From positions 1 to 64,000 of the forward strand of contig LUZY01000011.1 in NCBI GenBank assembly GCA_001603805.1: a DNA stretch of 64,000 nt, written 5' to 3'. The translations under genes were made by a program, and so were the position numbers. Positions 1-8,209 of this stretch are shown in pieces. The DNA comes from Deferribacterales bacterium Deferri_01 (lineage in GTDB: Bacteria > Chrysiogenota > Deferribacteres > Deferribacterales > Geovibrionaceae). Within the stretch, counting starts at the first letter, position 1; every line of letters starts with the position of its first letter. The notes beneath the pieces are model-generated. The model was not told where the DNA came from. It ran no database searches and saw only the letters and a list, made by a program, of their open reading frames with translations.

Positions 1-2
1 TA

Positions 3-50
3 ATGGCAAAATTCGATGTAGGCGGTCAGGCGGTTATTGAGGGTGCTTAG
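3..50 (+). pseudogene. Truncated DUF1385 start, copy 1 (15 codons)
   Basis: The ORF encodes MAKFDVGGQAVIEGA and then stops. The first 14 residues are identical to the intact protein beginning at 427. The stop codon is created where the sequence changes from gene to hairpin element (gggtg then cttag). It may be a translated leader peptide or simply a decayed copy. Confidence 0.75.
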
Positions 51-149
51 TCACACGGATGTGACCGCGGAGTGCGTACCACAGCGGATGCGAGGAACGC
101 ATAACGTAGCGTAAGCAGCAAGGAGCTTCGCTCCGCAGGCTGCGTGCGA
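50..149. repeat. Structured intergenic element, long variant, copy 1
   Basis: The element opens with GTCACA-cgga-TGTGAC, a 6-bp hairpin with a GGA-containing loop. A linker follows containing gtgcgt and acgca, which can pair. A compound hairpin at 115-143 has an outer GCAGC/GCTGC stem and an inner GGAGC-ttc-GCTCC stem. It ends in gcgtgcga. The opening hairpin loop and the gcgtg end resemble the elements at 1324 and 11155, but the middle is longer and the third hairpin is not seen. Confidence 0.65.
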
Positions 150-213
150 TAAAAAACAACAGGATGTAAGTTTTTTTGAGCAGTTTGATGTTGATATAAA
201 TGAGGAAAATATA

Positions 214-261
214 ATGGCAAAATTCGATGTAGGCGGACAGGCGGTTATTGAGGGTGCTTAG
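214..261 (+). pseudogene. Truncated DUF1385 start, copy 2 (15 codons)
   Basis: This is the same 15-codon ORF as at 3-50, with codon 8 changed from ggt to gga, a silent change. It is preceded by the same gagga ribosome site at the same distance from ATG as the intact gene at 427, so translation initiation is plausible. It ends at the same gene-to-element junction. Confidence 0.75.
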
Positions 262-360
262 TCACACGGATGTGACCGCGGAGTGCGTACCACAGCGGAT
301 GCGAGGAACGCATAACGTAGCGTAAGCAGCAAGGAGCTTCGCTCCGCAGGCTGCGTGCGA
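261..360. repeat. Structured intergenic element, long variant, copy 2
   Basis: This 100-base copy appears identical to the element at 50-149, including the GTCACA/TGTGAC hairpin and the nested GCAGC and GGAGC stems. It lies between truncated gene start 2 and the leader of the intact gene. Confidence 0.65.
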
Positions 361-426
361 TAAAAAAAACTACAGGATGTAAGTTTTTTTGAGCAGTTTG
401 ATGCTGATATAAATGAGGAAAATATA

Positions 427-1323
427 ATGGCAAAATTCGATGTAGGCGGTCAGGCGGTTATTGAGGGTGTTATGATGCGTGCCCCAAGCAGATTTGTGAT
501 CGCTGTCAGGAAACCTGACGACAATATAATAATTAAAAAACAGGATGTCAGTCTCGACAGAAACAAGTGGCTGAAAAAACCTGTTCTCCGTGGATTGATC
601 GCTCTTTATGACGCTTTGGTTCTCGGTATAAAAGCACTCAATTTCAGCGCTTATCATTCCTCCGGCGAGGGTGAGGAGCAGGTAAGTAAAACGGGCATGT
701 TTTTCAGCATGGTCGGCGGTCTTGGTCTTGGTCTGCTGTTGTTTGTGTATTTGCCTCTTCTGCTGACGGATTTAAGCAGGCATATTCTTCCTGCTGTGGA
801 GACATCCTCCCTGCTGTATAATGCAATTGACGGTGTTATCAGGGTTATCTTCTTTGTGCTGTATGTATGGATAATTTCCTTTTTCAAGGATATTCAGCGG
901 GTTTTTCAGTATCACGGAGCGGAGCATAAGGTTATATACACTTTTGAAGCCGGTCAGGATCTCACTGTTGAAAATGCCCGTAAAATGGGAAGACTCCACC
1001 CCAGATGCGGAACAAGCTTTATCATCATTGTTATGGCGGTGTGCATCCTCTCTTTTTCGCTCATACCGAATGATTCGCATTTTCTTATAAAGCTCGGCGC
1101 AAGGATCGTTTTTATCCCCCTTATCGCCGGAATATCGTACGAAATACTGAAATTCAGCGGACGCCATTGCGGCAATCCGTTGCTTAAAATATTTATAACT
1201 CCCGGACTTTGGGTACAAAAAATTACCACCAGAGAGCCGGACGATAAACAGCTTGAAATAGCCATCATCTCCCTCAAGGCAGCCCTTGATCAGGAGCTGC
1301 CGGAGAATGTAGAGGTTGTATAA
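427..1323 (+). CDS. DUF1385 family membrane protein (YqhQ-like)
   Basis: A 298-residue integral membrane protein of the DUF1385 family (PF07136). The family start (GGQAVIEGVMMR, residues 7-18) is intact. Hydrophobic stretches at about 95-120, 130-152, 195-215 and 225-240 are likely membrane segments. The conserved polar block containing YHGAEHK (about residue 163) and HPRCGTSF (about 191) is typical of the family. The molecular function of the family is unknown; YqhQ of Bacillus is the usual reference. It starts after a gagga site shared with the truncated copies upstream. The gene order DUF1385 then prfA is common in Gram-negative anaerobes. The structured element at 1324 begins directly after its stop codon. 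Confidence 0.85.
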   Translation: MAKFDVGGQAVIEGVMMRAPSRFVIAVRKPDDNIIIKKQDVSLDRNKWLKKPVLRGLIALYDALVLGIKALNFSAYHSSGEGEEQVSKTGMFFSMVGGLGLGLLLFVYLPLLLTDLSRHILPAVETSSLLYNAIDGVIRVIFFVLYVWIISFFKDIQRVFQYHGAEHKVIYTFEAGQDLTVENARKMGRLHPRCGTSFIIIVMAVCILSFSLIPNDSHFLIKLGARIVFIPLIAGISYEILKFSGRHCGNPLLKIFITPGLWVQKITTREPDDKQLEIAIISLKAALDQELPENVEVV

Positions 1324-1417
1324 CAGCCTCAAGGAAGAGGCTGCGCTGTGCGAAGCGAAGCCTTGTTTACAAGGTGCGAGCGTGTGCCTTAGTCTGATAG
1401 GACGTGCAGATTAAGGC
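1324..1417. repeat. Three-hairpin intergenic element (copy at DUF1385/prfA junction)
   Basis: Hairpin 1 is CAGCCTC-aaggaa-GAGGCTG (1324-1343). The linker is cgctgtgcgaagcgaag. Hairpin 2 is CCTTG-ttta-CAAGG (1361-1374). The second linker is tgcgagcgtgt. Hairpin 3 is GCCTTAGTCTG (1386-1396) against CAGATTAAGGC (1407-1417), with one mismatch. The two linkers match those of the elements at 11155 and 11285 almost base for base, while every stem sequence is different. That pattern points to conserved structure and not to simple sequence repetition. Confidence 0.75.
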
Positions 1418-1504
1418 TGTAAGTTTAAGCAGTGTAAGGCATAATCAAACATACATAAATTCACCGCAAAAGATGCGGGCTTAAAATATATTCAGGAATA
1501 AACA

Positions 1505-2575
1505 ATGTTCGACAAACTGGAAGAAGTAGTCATCAGGTATGAAGATCTCACCCGTAAAGTTAATGATCCCTCTGCGGCAAAGGATCCCAAAGCGTTTCAG
1601 AAACTTGCCAAAGAGCATTCGGAGCTTAGGGGAGTTGTTGAGAAATATGAAGAGTATAAAGCTGTTAAGGCGTCCATAGCCGAAGCGAAAAGCATTCTTG
1701 AAACCTCAAATGATTCTGACCTCCGTGAGCTTGCGGAGATGGAGATAGAAGAAGGCAGAGACAAACTCGAAACCTTGGGTGAAGAGCTTAAACTATTGCT
1801 GGTCAAGAAAGATCCTTACGATGAAAAGAATATATACGTGGAAGTCCGTGCAGGAACAGGCGGTGATGAGGCTTCTCTGTTTGCGGCGGCTCTTTTCCGT
1901 ATGTACAGCAGATATGCCGAAAATCAGCGCTGGAAAACAGAGCTTATTGACTTCAACGAAACCGGAGTAGGTGGATACAAAGAGGTCGTTTTCATGGTTA
2001 AGGGAAAAGGCGCATACAGCCGCTTAAAATATGAATCCGGCGGTCACAGAGTACAGCGTATCCCTGAAACGGAATCCGGCGGGCGTATACACACTTCCGC
2101 CTGTACTGTTGCGGTTCTGCCGGAGGCTGAAGATGTTGAGATAGATGTTAACCCAGCCGATATTAAGGTGGATGTTTACCGTGCCAGCGGAGCGGGCGGA
2201 CAGCACGTCAATACAACCGACTCCGCAGTGCGTATGACTCACGTTCCCACGGGAATTGTTGTTACCTGTCAGGATGAAAGAAGCCAGATTAAAAACCGTG
2301 AGAAGGCACTTAAGCACCTTAAGTCCAAGATACTTGAGATCGAAATCCGCAAACAGGCTGATGAACGTGCAGAGAGCAGAAAGCTTCAGGTAGGTTCCGG
2401 TGACAGAAGTGAAAGAATCAGGACATATAATTACCCCCAGAACAGAGTTACCGACCACCGTATAAATGTAACCTCATACAGCCTTGACCGCTTCATGGAA
2501 GGCGAGATGGACGACATTCTTGACGCACTCTTCTCCTTTGATCAGGCAGAGAGATTGAAAGAGGCCGGGCTTTAG
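1505..2575 (+). CDS. prfA: Peptide chain release factor 1
   Basis: A 356-residue class I release factor that terminates translation at UAA and UAG. The GGQ motif that enters the peptidyl-transferase centre lies in GAGGQHVN (about residue 231), where the glutamine is the methylation target of PrmC. The codon-reading tripeptide is PET (in RIPETESGG, about residue 189), the P-x-T form of RF1 and not the SPF form of RF2. Length and domain order match RF1. A ribosome site AGGA lies 8 bases before ATG. The gene is followed by a terminator and then by an opposite-strand cassette that separates it from prmC. Confidence 0.97.
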   Translation: MFDKLEEVVIRYEDLTRKVNDPSAAKDPKAFQKLAKEHSELRGVVEKYEEYKAVKASIAEAKSILETSNDSDLRELAEMEIEEGRDKLETLGEELKLLLVKKDPYDEKNIYVEVRAGTGGDEASLFAAALFRMYSRYAENQRWKTELIDFNETGVGGYKEVVFMVKGKGAYSRLKYESGGHRVQRIPETESGGRIHTSACTVAVLPEAEDVEIDVNPADIKVDVYRASGAGGQHVNTTDSAVRMTHVPTGIVVTCQDERSQIKNREKALKHLKSKILEIEIRKQADERAESRKLQVGSGDRSERIRTYNYPQNRVTDHRINVTSYSLDRFMEGEMDDILDALFSFDQAERLKEAGL

Positions 2576-2611
2576 AACAACCGCAAGATTTTTTTAGTTA
2601 TACAGAAAAAA

Positions 2612-2644
2612 GGGAGCAGCATATAACCGCTCCCCTTGTTATTA
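2612..2644 (+). terminator. Probable rho-independent terminator of prfA
   Basis: The perfect stem GGGAGC/GCTCCC (2612-2634) has an 11-base loop and is followed by cttgttatta, a broken T tract. An A run precedes the stem, so the structure could also work on the minus strand for the converging receptor gene. Confidence 0.6.
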
Positions 2645-2673
2645 CAGTAAAACCTGACAGGTTTTGAAAGCTA

Positions 2674-4836
2674 TCAGAAGTAGTAGGCTGCTCCGATTCC
2701 CAGAGTCCGTCCCTTTGAAGGCATGCCTATGACAACCTGATCGCCGTCAACAGCGGATACTCCGTAATACCAGCCGAAAAGGTCATAGCGTTCATCCAGA
2801 AGGTTGTCGCCCCATGCGTAGATCTCAAAGCCGCCGTTCATTATCCCTATGCGGGCATCAAGTTTGTGGTATGAATCAAACTCGAAATTATCGGCGGGGT
2901 CGCCTGCACGGCTGCCCACATATCTGTCTGTGACTTTAGAGAAGAACACAGGTTCTTTCATTCCGAGGAATGAGGGCAGCTCGTGGAAGTATGATACAGA
3001 CAAGGTTCCATTCCATTCAGGAGTATCGGGAACTTTATTGCCTTCTTCCGCCCCTGATGTGCTGCTTGCGGGCACTGATTTTATTTCTGTGTCAGTATAT
3101 CCCAAGCCGGCATTAATGAGAAATCTGCCGAGTTTGGCATATCCTTCAAGCTCAATACCTTTTGACTCTGTATCAAAGTTTTCAACATCACTGGCATTTA
3201 TTGTATAGTTGTAAACAAGAACGTGATCATCCTTGTTGTCATTATAGAATACTGAACCGTTAAGCCCGAATCTGCGGTCTGCTGATTCATATTTGAAGCC
3301 CAGCTCATAACTGTCCACTTCTGTTTCATCATAGTAGCGGTCTTCCCTTGTTCCGGTGATAAAGCCGGTTGCCCATTCGTTAAAACCCGCAGTTTTATGT
3401 CCTCTGGCGTAAACACCATATATATTGACAGTTTTTGTGAGTTCGTAACTGAGAGCCGCACGCCCTGTCATGTAGTCGTCGTCAATTTCACCTTTGTCGG
3501 AAGCTGTACGCACGGGGTTGGGGTTGGATGGATTGGCTGCCCAATCTGCATCATATTCCTTTTTCTCCCAGGTGTATCTCAAACCGCCGGTGAGTTTGAG
3601 CTTTTCAGTGACGGGGTAGGTCATTTCGCCGAAAACACCCTGACTGCGGGTTTTGAAGTTTACATCCATTTCAGCGTTAAAGGTGTACGTTGGCTGAAAC
3701 GTACTCCATGCGTCTTTATTTATAAGATCTCTGTCCATATAGTAGTAGCTGAAACCCGTCACCCAGAATATTTTATCCTTTGGTTTGGAGGAAAGGCGGA
3801 ATTCCTGTGTGAAGGCAGTGCTTTGGTTTACCACAGTTCTGCTGCCGTCTCCGGTTACTCCTCTCAGTTTTCTGAAGAGTATGCCGTCATAGAGAAACTG
3901 CTTCTCGTTTGATTCCACATCAGTATAGCCGGTTATTGAAGTGAATACTGCCTTGGCGAATCTATGGTTTATTTCAAGTGAATATCTGTTTGTGTCTTTA
4001 TCCGCATCTGATGCGCCTTCAGGTATGTCAACTTCCTGCTTGTCGTCATAGGGCATCATGACTCTGAATTCCGGTCTGTTGTTTACCTCTTCGTAGCCTG
4101 CAATAAGCGTGACATCCGTCTTTGATGATGGCTTCCAGAGAAGGGTTCCCCGCACAGCCATATCTTCAGGTTCGCTTACAGGTTTGTTTGTGCCGTAATA
4201 ATGTATCTGGTTGTCATATCCTGAGTAGCGTGCTGCAAGCCTTGCGCTTAATTTATCAGCAAGAGGGCCGCTTACTGCGCCTTCAGTGAAGAATGTATCA
4301 TCCTCGCCGTATTCTCCTCGGATGTATCCTTCAAACTCTTTGGTGGGTTTTTTGCTGATTATGTTTATTGCGCCGGACTGGCTGTTGCGCCCCATAAGAG
4401 TTCCCTGCGGTCCCTTGAGAACTTCCACACGTTCAATATCCATGGTGCTTAACGTTGCTGTTCCCGCATTATTCGGAACACCGTCAATATTGATTATTAC
4501 AGATGTATCATCCGGGCTGACCTGCTGGAGCGAACCAACGCCTCGCATGCGTACAATTCTTGTATTAACGCCTCCGTATGTGCTTGTTTCCACACCTGTT
4601 GTCTGTTTGAGCATGTCTTCAAAGTTTTTTATGCCTCTGTTTGTTATTTCGCTGCCGTCTATCACGGAAAGGCTGAATGGAACATCTTTTGGCGATTCTT
4701 CCGCTTTTCTTGCGGTTACTGTTACATTGTCAAGAAAGATGGAGTCTTCATCATTTTTCTTTTCTGCCGCATAAACATGTGCGGGTAAAATAACCGCTGC
4801 GGCGAGTATTGTGCCTAACAATTTTTTGTTGAACAT
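2674..4836 (-). CDS. TonB-dependent outer-membrane receptor
   Basis: A 720-residue TonB-dependent receptor. Residues 1-23 form a signal peptide ending HVYA. A TonB-box-like stretch (LDNVTVTARK) precedes the plug domain (about residues 55-165), which has the family's GVPNNAGTATLSTMDIERVEV and GRNSQSGAINI landmarks. A 22-strand barrel is expected after that, ending in the terminal aromatic residue of GAAYYF. The style resembles siderophore receptors of the FecA/FhuA/fyuA group, but the substrate cannot be read from sequence. An AraC regulator lies upstream on the same strand, as is typical for siderophore receptor/regulator pairs. The cassette runs opposite to the housekeeping genes on both sides. 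Confidence 0.92.
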   Translation of the reverse strand: MFNKKLLGTILAAAVILPAHVYAAEKKNDEDSIFLDNVTVTARKAEESPKDVPFSLSVIDGSEITNRGIKNFEDMLKQTTGVETSTYGGVNTRIVRMRGVGSLQQVSPDDTSVIINIDGVPNNAGTATLSTMDIERVEVLKGPQGTLMGRNSQSGAINIISKKPTKEFEGYIRGEYGEDDTFFTEGAVSGPLADKLSARLAARYSGYDNQIHYYGTNKPVSEPEDMAVRGTLLWKPSSKTDVTLIAGYEEVNNRPEFRVMMPYDDKQEVDIPEGASDADKDTNRYSLEINHRFAKAVFTSITGYTDVESNEKQFLYDGILFRKLRGVTGDGSRTVVNQSTAFTQEFRLSSKPKDKIFWVTGFSYYYMDRDLINKDAWSTFQPTYTFNAEMDVNFKTRSQGVFGEMTYPVTEKLKLTGGLRYTWEKKEYDADWAANPSNPNPVRTASDKGEIDDDYMTGRAALSYELTKTVNIYGVYARGHKTAGFNEWATGFITGTREDRYYDETEVDSYELGFKYESADRRFGLNGSVFYNDNKDDHVLVYNYTINASDVENFDTESKGIELEGYAKLGRFLINAGLGYTDTEIKSVPASSTSGAEEGNKVPDTPEWNGTLSVSYFHELPSFLGMKEPVFFSKVTDRYVGSRAGDPADNFEFDSYHKLDARIGIMNGGFEIYAWGDNLLDERYDLFGWYYGVSAVDGDQVVIGMPSKGRTLGIGAAYYF

Positions 4837-4872
4837 AAAATATAACCTCTCCCGAAAATTGATTTAATTTCA

Positions 4873-4885
4873 GTTTTGCATCTAA
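4873..4885 (-). promoter_or_regulatory. Candidate AraC-regulator site upstream of the receptor
   Basis: GTTTTGCATCTAA lies 37 bases before the receptor start. A near copy, GTTTTGCAATTCTAA, lies 14 bases before the araC-type gene (6003-6017) in the same orientation relative to its gene. A shared motif in front of the regulator and its likely target suggests joint control. This is an inference from two sites. Confidence 0.35.
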
Positions 4886-4978
4886 ACTGACAGTTAATTA
4901 GTTATAATAAAGTTAGATAATTATAAGATACGGGATGTTGAGGGACTACCTGAGAAGGGATTTAAAATATACGAAAAA

Positions 4979-5989
4979 CTAAGTCAGGCTGTGTCTGGCG
5001 TTTGCTATTAACTTCAATGCTGACATATTTCGCTGCTCGGAAAGCATTTTCCCGGGAGTTATTCCGTGTTGTCTCCTGAAAAGCTCAATAAAATGACTGA
5101 CATTTGTATATCCGAGATCCCATGCGGCGTCGCTGACGCTGTATTTGCCGTTTTCAAGCATCAGTTTTGCTTTTTCCATACGCTTTTCTGTTACGAATTT
5201 GTTGACAGTTGTACCGAAAACCTCTTTGAAACCGTTTTTCAGCTTGAACATGTTAAGCCCTGTCGCTTTTGAAAGGGAGGGCAGGGAAGGCGGACTGGAA
5301 AGGTTCTCCGCTATTATTCTTCCTGCACTGAGGATAAGTTCCACATCCTCCGGCTGAAGAATATTTTTGGGTTTATACAGTCTGCCGGAATTCAGGTTCT
5401 CCACAGTGGACATTATTATTTCATAAAGCTTTGACATATCAAGATTTTTATATGAAAAACCCGATGCCTTTGTATTGACAAGTTCCTGAAGAATCCTAAG
5501 AATATTCTTTGTCATGACTCCCTTGTGCAGGAAGACAGTATCATTTGATAAATCAGTAAGTTCATCCAGAAAACGTTCTGCCTGCGGATGTCCGAAGGAG
5601 TGATTACGCAGCCTTGATGGAACCACAAACATATTAACCGCACGGTATCTTTTCCGGGTGTCAACAGCAGAGTTCCCTGTAGCATAAGGCAGGTAAGTGA
5701 TGCTGCATTCCCCCTGACTTAATTTGTATTCATAGGTCAGTCCGTTCTTTGTGATTGAAAATACCATTGAACCGCCGAGGCAGAATATGAAGCCTACAGA
5801 ACTGTTAGAAGTCTGAAAACTGGTTGTGAGATTTTCCCCTGCGGGGACATCCATGGCGAAATAGCCTATTTCCGGAGTGAAGAGATATTCACCGGCATAT
5901 TTCAGATAAGGCGAGGAAGCCGGACGTACAGAATTTTTATCTGTGTTATTAACAGCTTCGTTCACAGTGGTGGATATTTCATTAAGCAT
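4979..5989 (-). CDS. AraC family transcriptional regulator (PchR/YbtA-like)
   Basis: A 336-residue regulator. The last ~100 residues form the AraC double helix-turn-helix: LPSLSKATGLNMFKLKNGFK as the first HTH and VSDAAWDLGYTNVSHFIELF as the second, followed by the family signature F-x-RRQHGITPGKM. The N-terminal ~200 residues are the variable ligand-sensing region and have no recognisable motif. It lies directly upstream of the TonB receptor on the same strand, with 142 bases between them, which fits an activator that senses a siderophore or metal chelate and switches on the receptor gene. The ligand is unknown. Confidence 0.88.
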   Translation of the reverse strand: MLNEISTTVNEAVNNTDKNSVRPASSPYLKYAGEYLFTPEIGYFAMDVPAGENLTTSFQTSNSSVGFIFCLGGSMVFSITKNGLTYEYKLSQGECSITYLPYATGNSAVDTRKRYRAVNMFVVPSRLRNHSFGHPQAERFLDELTDLSNDTVFLHKGVMTKNILRILQELVNTKASGFSYKNLDMSKLYEIIMSTVENLNSGRLYKPKNILQPEDVELILSAGRIIAENLSSPPSLPSLSKATGLNMFKLKNGFKEVFGTTVNKFVTEKRMEKAKLMLENGKYSVSDAAWDLGYTNVSHFIELFRRQHGITPGKMLSEQRNMSALKLIANARHSLT

Positions 5990-6002
5990 AGCTAATACCG
6001 TT

Positions 6003-6017
6003 GTTTTGCAATTCTAA
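6003..6017 (-). promoter_or_regulatory. Candidate AraC-regulator site upstream of its own gene
   Basis: GTTTTGCAATTCTAA lies just before the araC-type start codon. It matches the motif upstream of the receptor (4873-4885) apart from two extra bases in the middle. It could serve autoregulation. Confidence 0.3.
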
Positions 6018-6140
6018 CTATCTTAGTGTTTATTTACAAAAGAGTCAATTTGATATATTACTCATTTTTTGTAAAAGTGAATTCCTTGCTATGTACGGCT
6101 CTTTAGGGTACAAATCAGTCATTAAACGGAGCTTTTTTTG

Positions 6141-6968
6141 ATGATTACAGTTTCAACTCTTTTAAGAGAGATTTTAAGCATTATACCCAACCGTTCAGAT
6201 GCGATGGATATCACGGCATTTCTGCTTGATGTGGAATACGAGCGCATTCCCCTCCTTTTATCGGAAAAAATCAGCTTCGGTGAAAAGGCAGAAGCGGTTA
6301 TTTCAAAGCTTAAAGACGGTATACCGCCGGCTTACATAACAAACCGCCGGCATTTTTTCGGGCGTGAGTTTTATGTGAACGAAAGTGTCCTGATTCCGAG
6401 GTTTGAAACAGAAATTCTTGTGGAAAAGGCTATTGAACTTGCGCCCAAAAAGAACCCTAGGGTACTTGATCTCTGCACTGGTTCGGGCTGTATTCTTCTT
6501 TCCGTTCTTGCGGAAATGGAGGGTGCCACGGGAACAGGTGTGGATATAAGCCCTGATGCACTTAAAGTGGCGAAGGAAAACAGCAGAAGACTTTCTCTTG
6601 AAGACAGAGCGGAGTTTATTCAGGGTGATGTATTGGGTGAACTCCCCTTGCATGGCGGGTTCGATATGGTTTTGTGCAATCCGCCGTATGTTACGGAACA
6701 GGAGTATAAAGAGCTTGAAAAAAGTGTTATGTACGAACCTTTTCAGGCTCTGGTGGCAGAAGATGAAGGGCTTGTGTTCTATAAAAAACTGATAGACATA
6801 GTGCCTGAATTATGTAATAAAAACTGGGTGGCTCTTGCCGAGATTGGTGCGGGTCAATTTAATGCTCTCAGCAGTATTTTCAGCGGTTTTTCAGCAGGTT
6901 CTGAACATCGCTTTTACTGTGATCTGAGCGGGATGAAAAGGGTGCTTTTTTGGAAAAGCTGGTCATAA
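6141..6968 (+). CDS. prmC: Release factor glutamine methyltransferase
   Basis: A 275-residue N5-glutamine methyltransferase of the HemK/PrmC family that methylates the GGQ glutamine of release factors using SAM. The SAM-binding motif I is VLDLCTGSGCILL (about residue 108), and the catalytic NPPY motif is in VLCNPPYVTE (about residue 182). An N-terminal helical domain of about 75 residues precedes the Rossmann fold, as expected. ATG at 6141 was chosen because CGGAG lies 9 bases upstream; the TTG three bases earlier is less likely. The stop overlaps the murA start by 19 bases, so the two are translationally linked. Confidence 0.93.
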   Translation: MITVSTLLREILSIIPNRSDAMDITAFLLDVEYERIPLLLSEKISFGEKAEAVISKLKDGIPPAYITNRRHFFGREFYVNESVLIPRFETEILVEKAIELAPKKNPRVLDLCTGSGCILLSVLAEMEGATGTGVDISPDALKVAKENSRRLSLEDRAEFIQGDVLGELPLHGGFDMVLCNPPYVTEQEYKELEKSVMYEPFQALVAEDEGLVFYKKLIDIVPELCNKNWVALAEIGAGQFNALSSIFSGFSAGSEHRFYCDLSGMKRVLFWKSWS

Positions 6969-8209
6969 ACGGGGGCAAGCCCCTCAACGGTTCTGTACGC
7001 ATTGGCGGCGCTAAAAATGCCTGCCTTCCTATTCTCTCCGCAGTAATCCTTGCGGAAGGCTCATACAAAATATCTAATGTTCCCGATTTGAAGGATATAA
7101 GAACAATGCTCTCTCTTCTTGGTGAAGTAGGGGTTTCGGCAGAGAGGAAAAACGGTGATATTTTTCTTACCTGCTCTGATGATATGGACAAAATTGTCGC
7201 ACCCTATGAGCTTGTTAAGACTATGAGGGCGAGTGTTCTGACGCTTGGTCCTCTCCTTGCCAGAAAAAAGAAAGCGAAAGTTTCTCTCCCCGGCGGATGC
7301 GCCATAGGCGAGCGTCCGGTGGATCAGCATATTAAAGCACTGAAGCTTATGGGTGCTGATATAAGTGTTGCCCATGGCTACATAGAGGCCGAATGTGAAA
7401 GACTGAAAGGCGCTGAAATTACCTTTGATATGGTTACTGTCACCGGAACAGAGAATATTCTCATGGCTGCCGCTCTTGCGGAAGGTGAAACTGTTCTGTA
7501 CAACGCAGCACAGGAGCCGGAAGTTGTGGATCTCGCCCGTTTCCTCAAAAAAATGGGGGCAAAAATTGAGGGTGAAGGCACAACCGTTATCCGTGTTAAA
7601 GGCGTGGAAAAGCTTAACAGTAATGATTATATCGTTATGCCTGACAGGATAGAGGCAGGCACATTCCTTTGTGCTGTTGCCTGCGCAGGCGGAAAAGTTA
7701 CTCTGGAAAACGCCCCTGTCTCCTCAATGACTGCTATAATAGACAAGTTGGTACAGACCGGTTTAAACATAAAAGTTGTGAATGACTCCACTATAACTGT
7801 TGAAAAGAACGGACGGCTGGAGGGAACGGATATTTCCACTCAGCCATATCCGGGCTTTCCCACGGATATGCAGGCGCAGTTCATGTCTGTTATGGCGGCA
7901 TCACAGGGTGTCTCCGTTATTACAGAGACCATTTTTGAAAACAGGTTTATGCATGTATCCGAACTCAAACGCATGGGGGCGGATATTAAACTCAAGGATA
8001 AATCCGCAATTATCAGAGGTGTGGAGAAATTCACCGGCGCCCCGGTTATGGCATCTGATCTCAGGGCGAGCGCAAGCCTCGTCATTGCGGCACTGATGGC
8101 GGAGGGTACAAGCGAGATCCTCCGTGTTTATCATCTGGACAGAGGGTACGAGCGTTTTGATGAAAAGCTTTCTCTTCTCGGTGCTGATATTACAAGGACG
8201 GCTGAATAA
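6950..8209 (+). CDS. murA: UDP-N-acetylglucosamine 1-carboxyvinyltransferase
   Basis: A 419-residue MurA, the first committed enzyme of peptidoglycan synthesis, which transfers enolpyruvate from PEP to UDP-GlcNAc in the cytoplasm. The substrate-binding Lys-Asn pair is in IGGAKNACLP (residues ~17-26). The PEP-binding cysteine is in PGGCAIGERPVDQH (about residue 118). Because the cysteine is present, the fosfomycin target is intact. The start codon is TTG inside the 3' end of prmC. The stop overlaps the hisG start by one base (TAATG). Length and the two-domain inside-out barrel pattern match the family. Confidence 0.96.
   Translation: MEKLVINGGKPLNGSVRIGGAKNACLPILSAVILAEGSYKISNVPDLKDIRTMLSLLGEVGVSAERKNGDIFLTCSDDMDKIVAPYELVKTMRASVLTLGPLLARKKKAKVSLPGGCAIGERPVDQHIKALKLMGADISVAHGYIEAECERLKGAEITFDMVTVTGTENILMAAALAEGETVLYNAAQEPEVVDLARFLKKMGAKIEGEGTTVIRVKGVEKLNSNDYIVMPDRIEAGTFLCAVACAGGKVTLENAPVSSMTAIIDKLVQTGLNIKVVNDSTITVEKNGRLEGTDISTQPYPGFPTDMQAQFMSVMAASQGVSVITETIFENRFMHVSELKRMGADIKLKDKSAIIRGVEKFTGAPVMASDLRASASLVIAALMAEGTSEILRVYHLDRGYERFDEKLSLLGADITRTAE

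Larger units (their letters stand above)
1..426 (+). repeat. Tandem array of truncated DUF1385 gene starts with leader
   Basis: Two successive units (3-213, 211 bp; 214-426, 213 bp) each begin with the first 44 bases of the DUF1385 gene that starts at 427. They then switch to a GC-rich hairpin element, and end with the same A/T-rich leader and ribosome site (gaggaaaatata). The units differ by one synonymous change (ggt/gga in codon 8), one change in the leader and a 2-base indel. The window begins inside the leader of the first unit, so more copies may lie upstream. The array looks like a tandem duplication of the promoter-proximal region with a structured element placed inside each truncated copy. 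Confidence 0.9.

Noticed and set aside
245-657. Minus-strand frames over the truncated gene-start array
   Set aside because: They read through the repeats and antisense to the DUF1385 gene, with no protein-like features.
772-1332. 186-codon minus-strand frame antisense to the DUF1385 gene
   Set aside because: It is fully antisense to a well-supported membrane protein gene; composition is that of a shadow frame.
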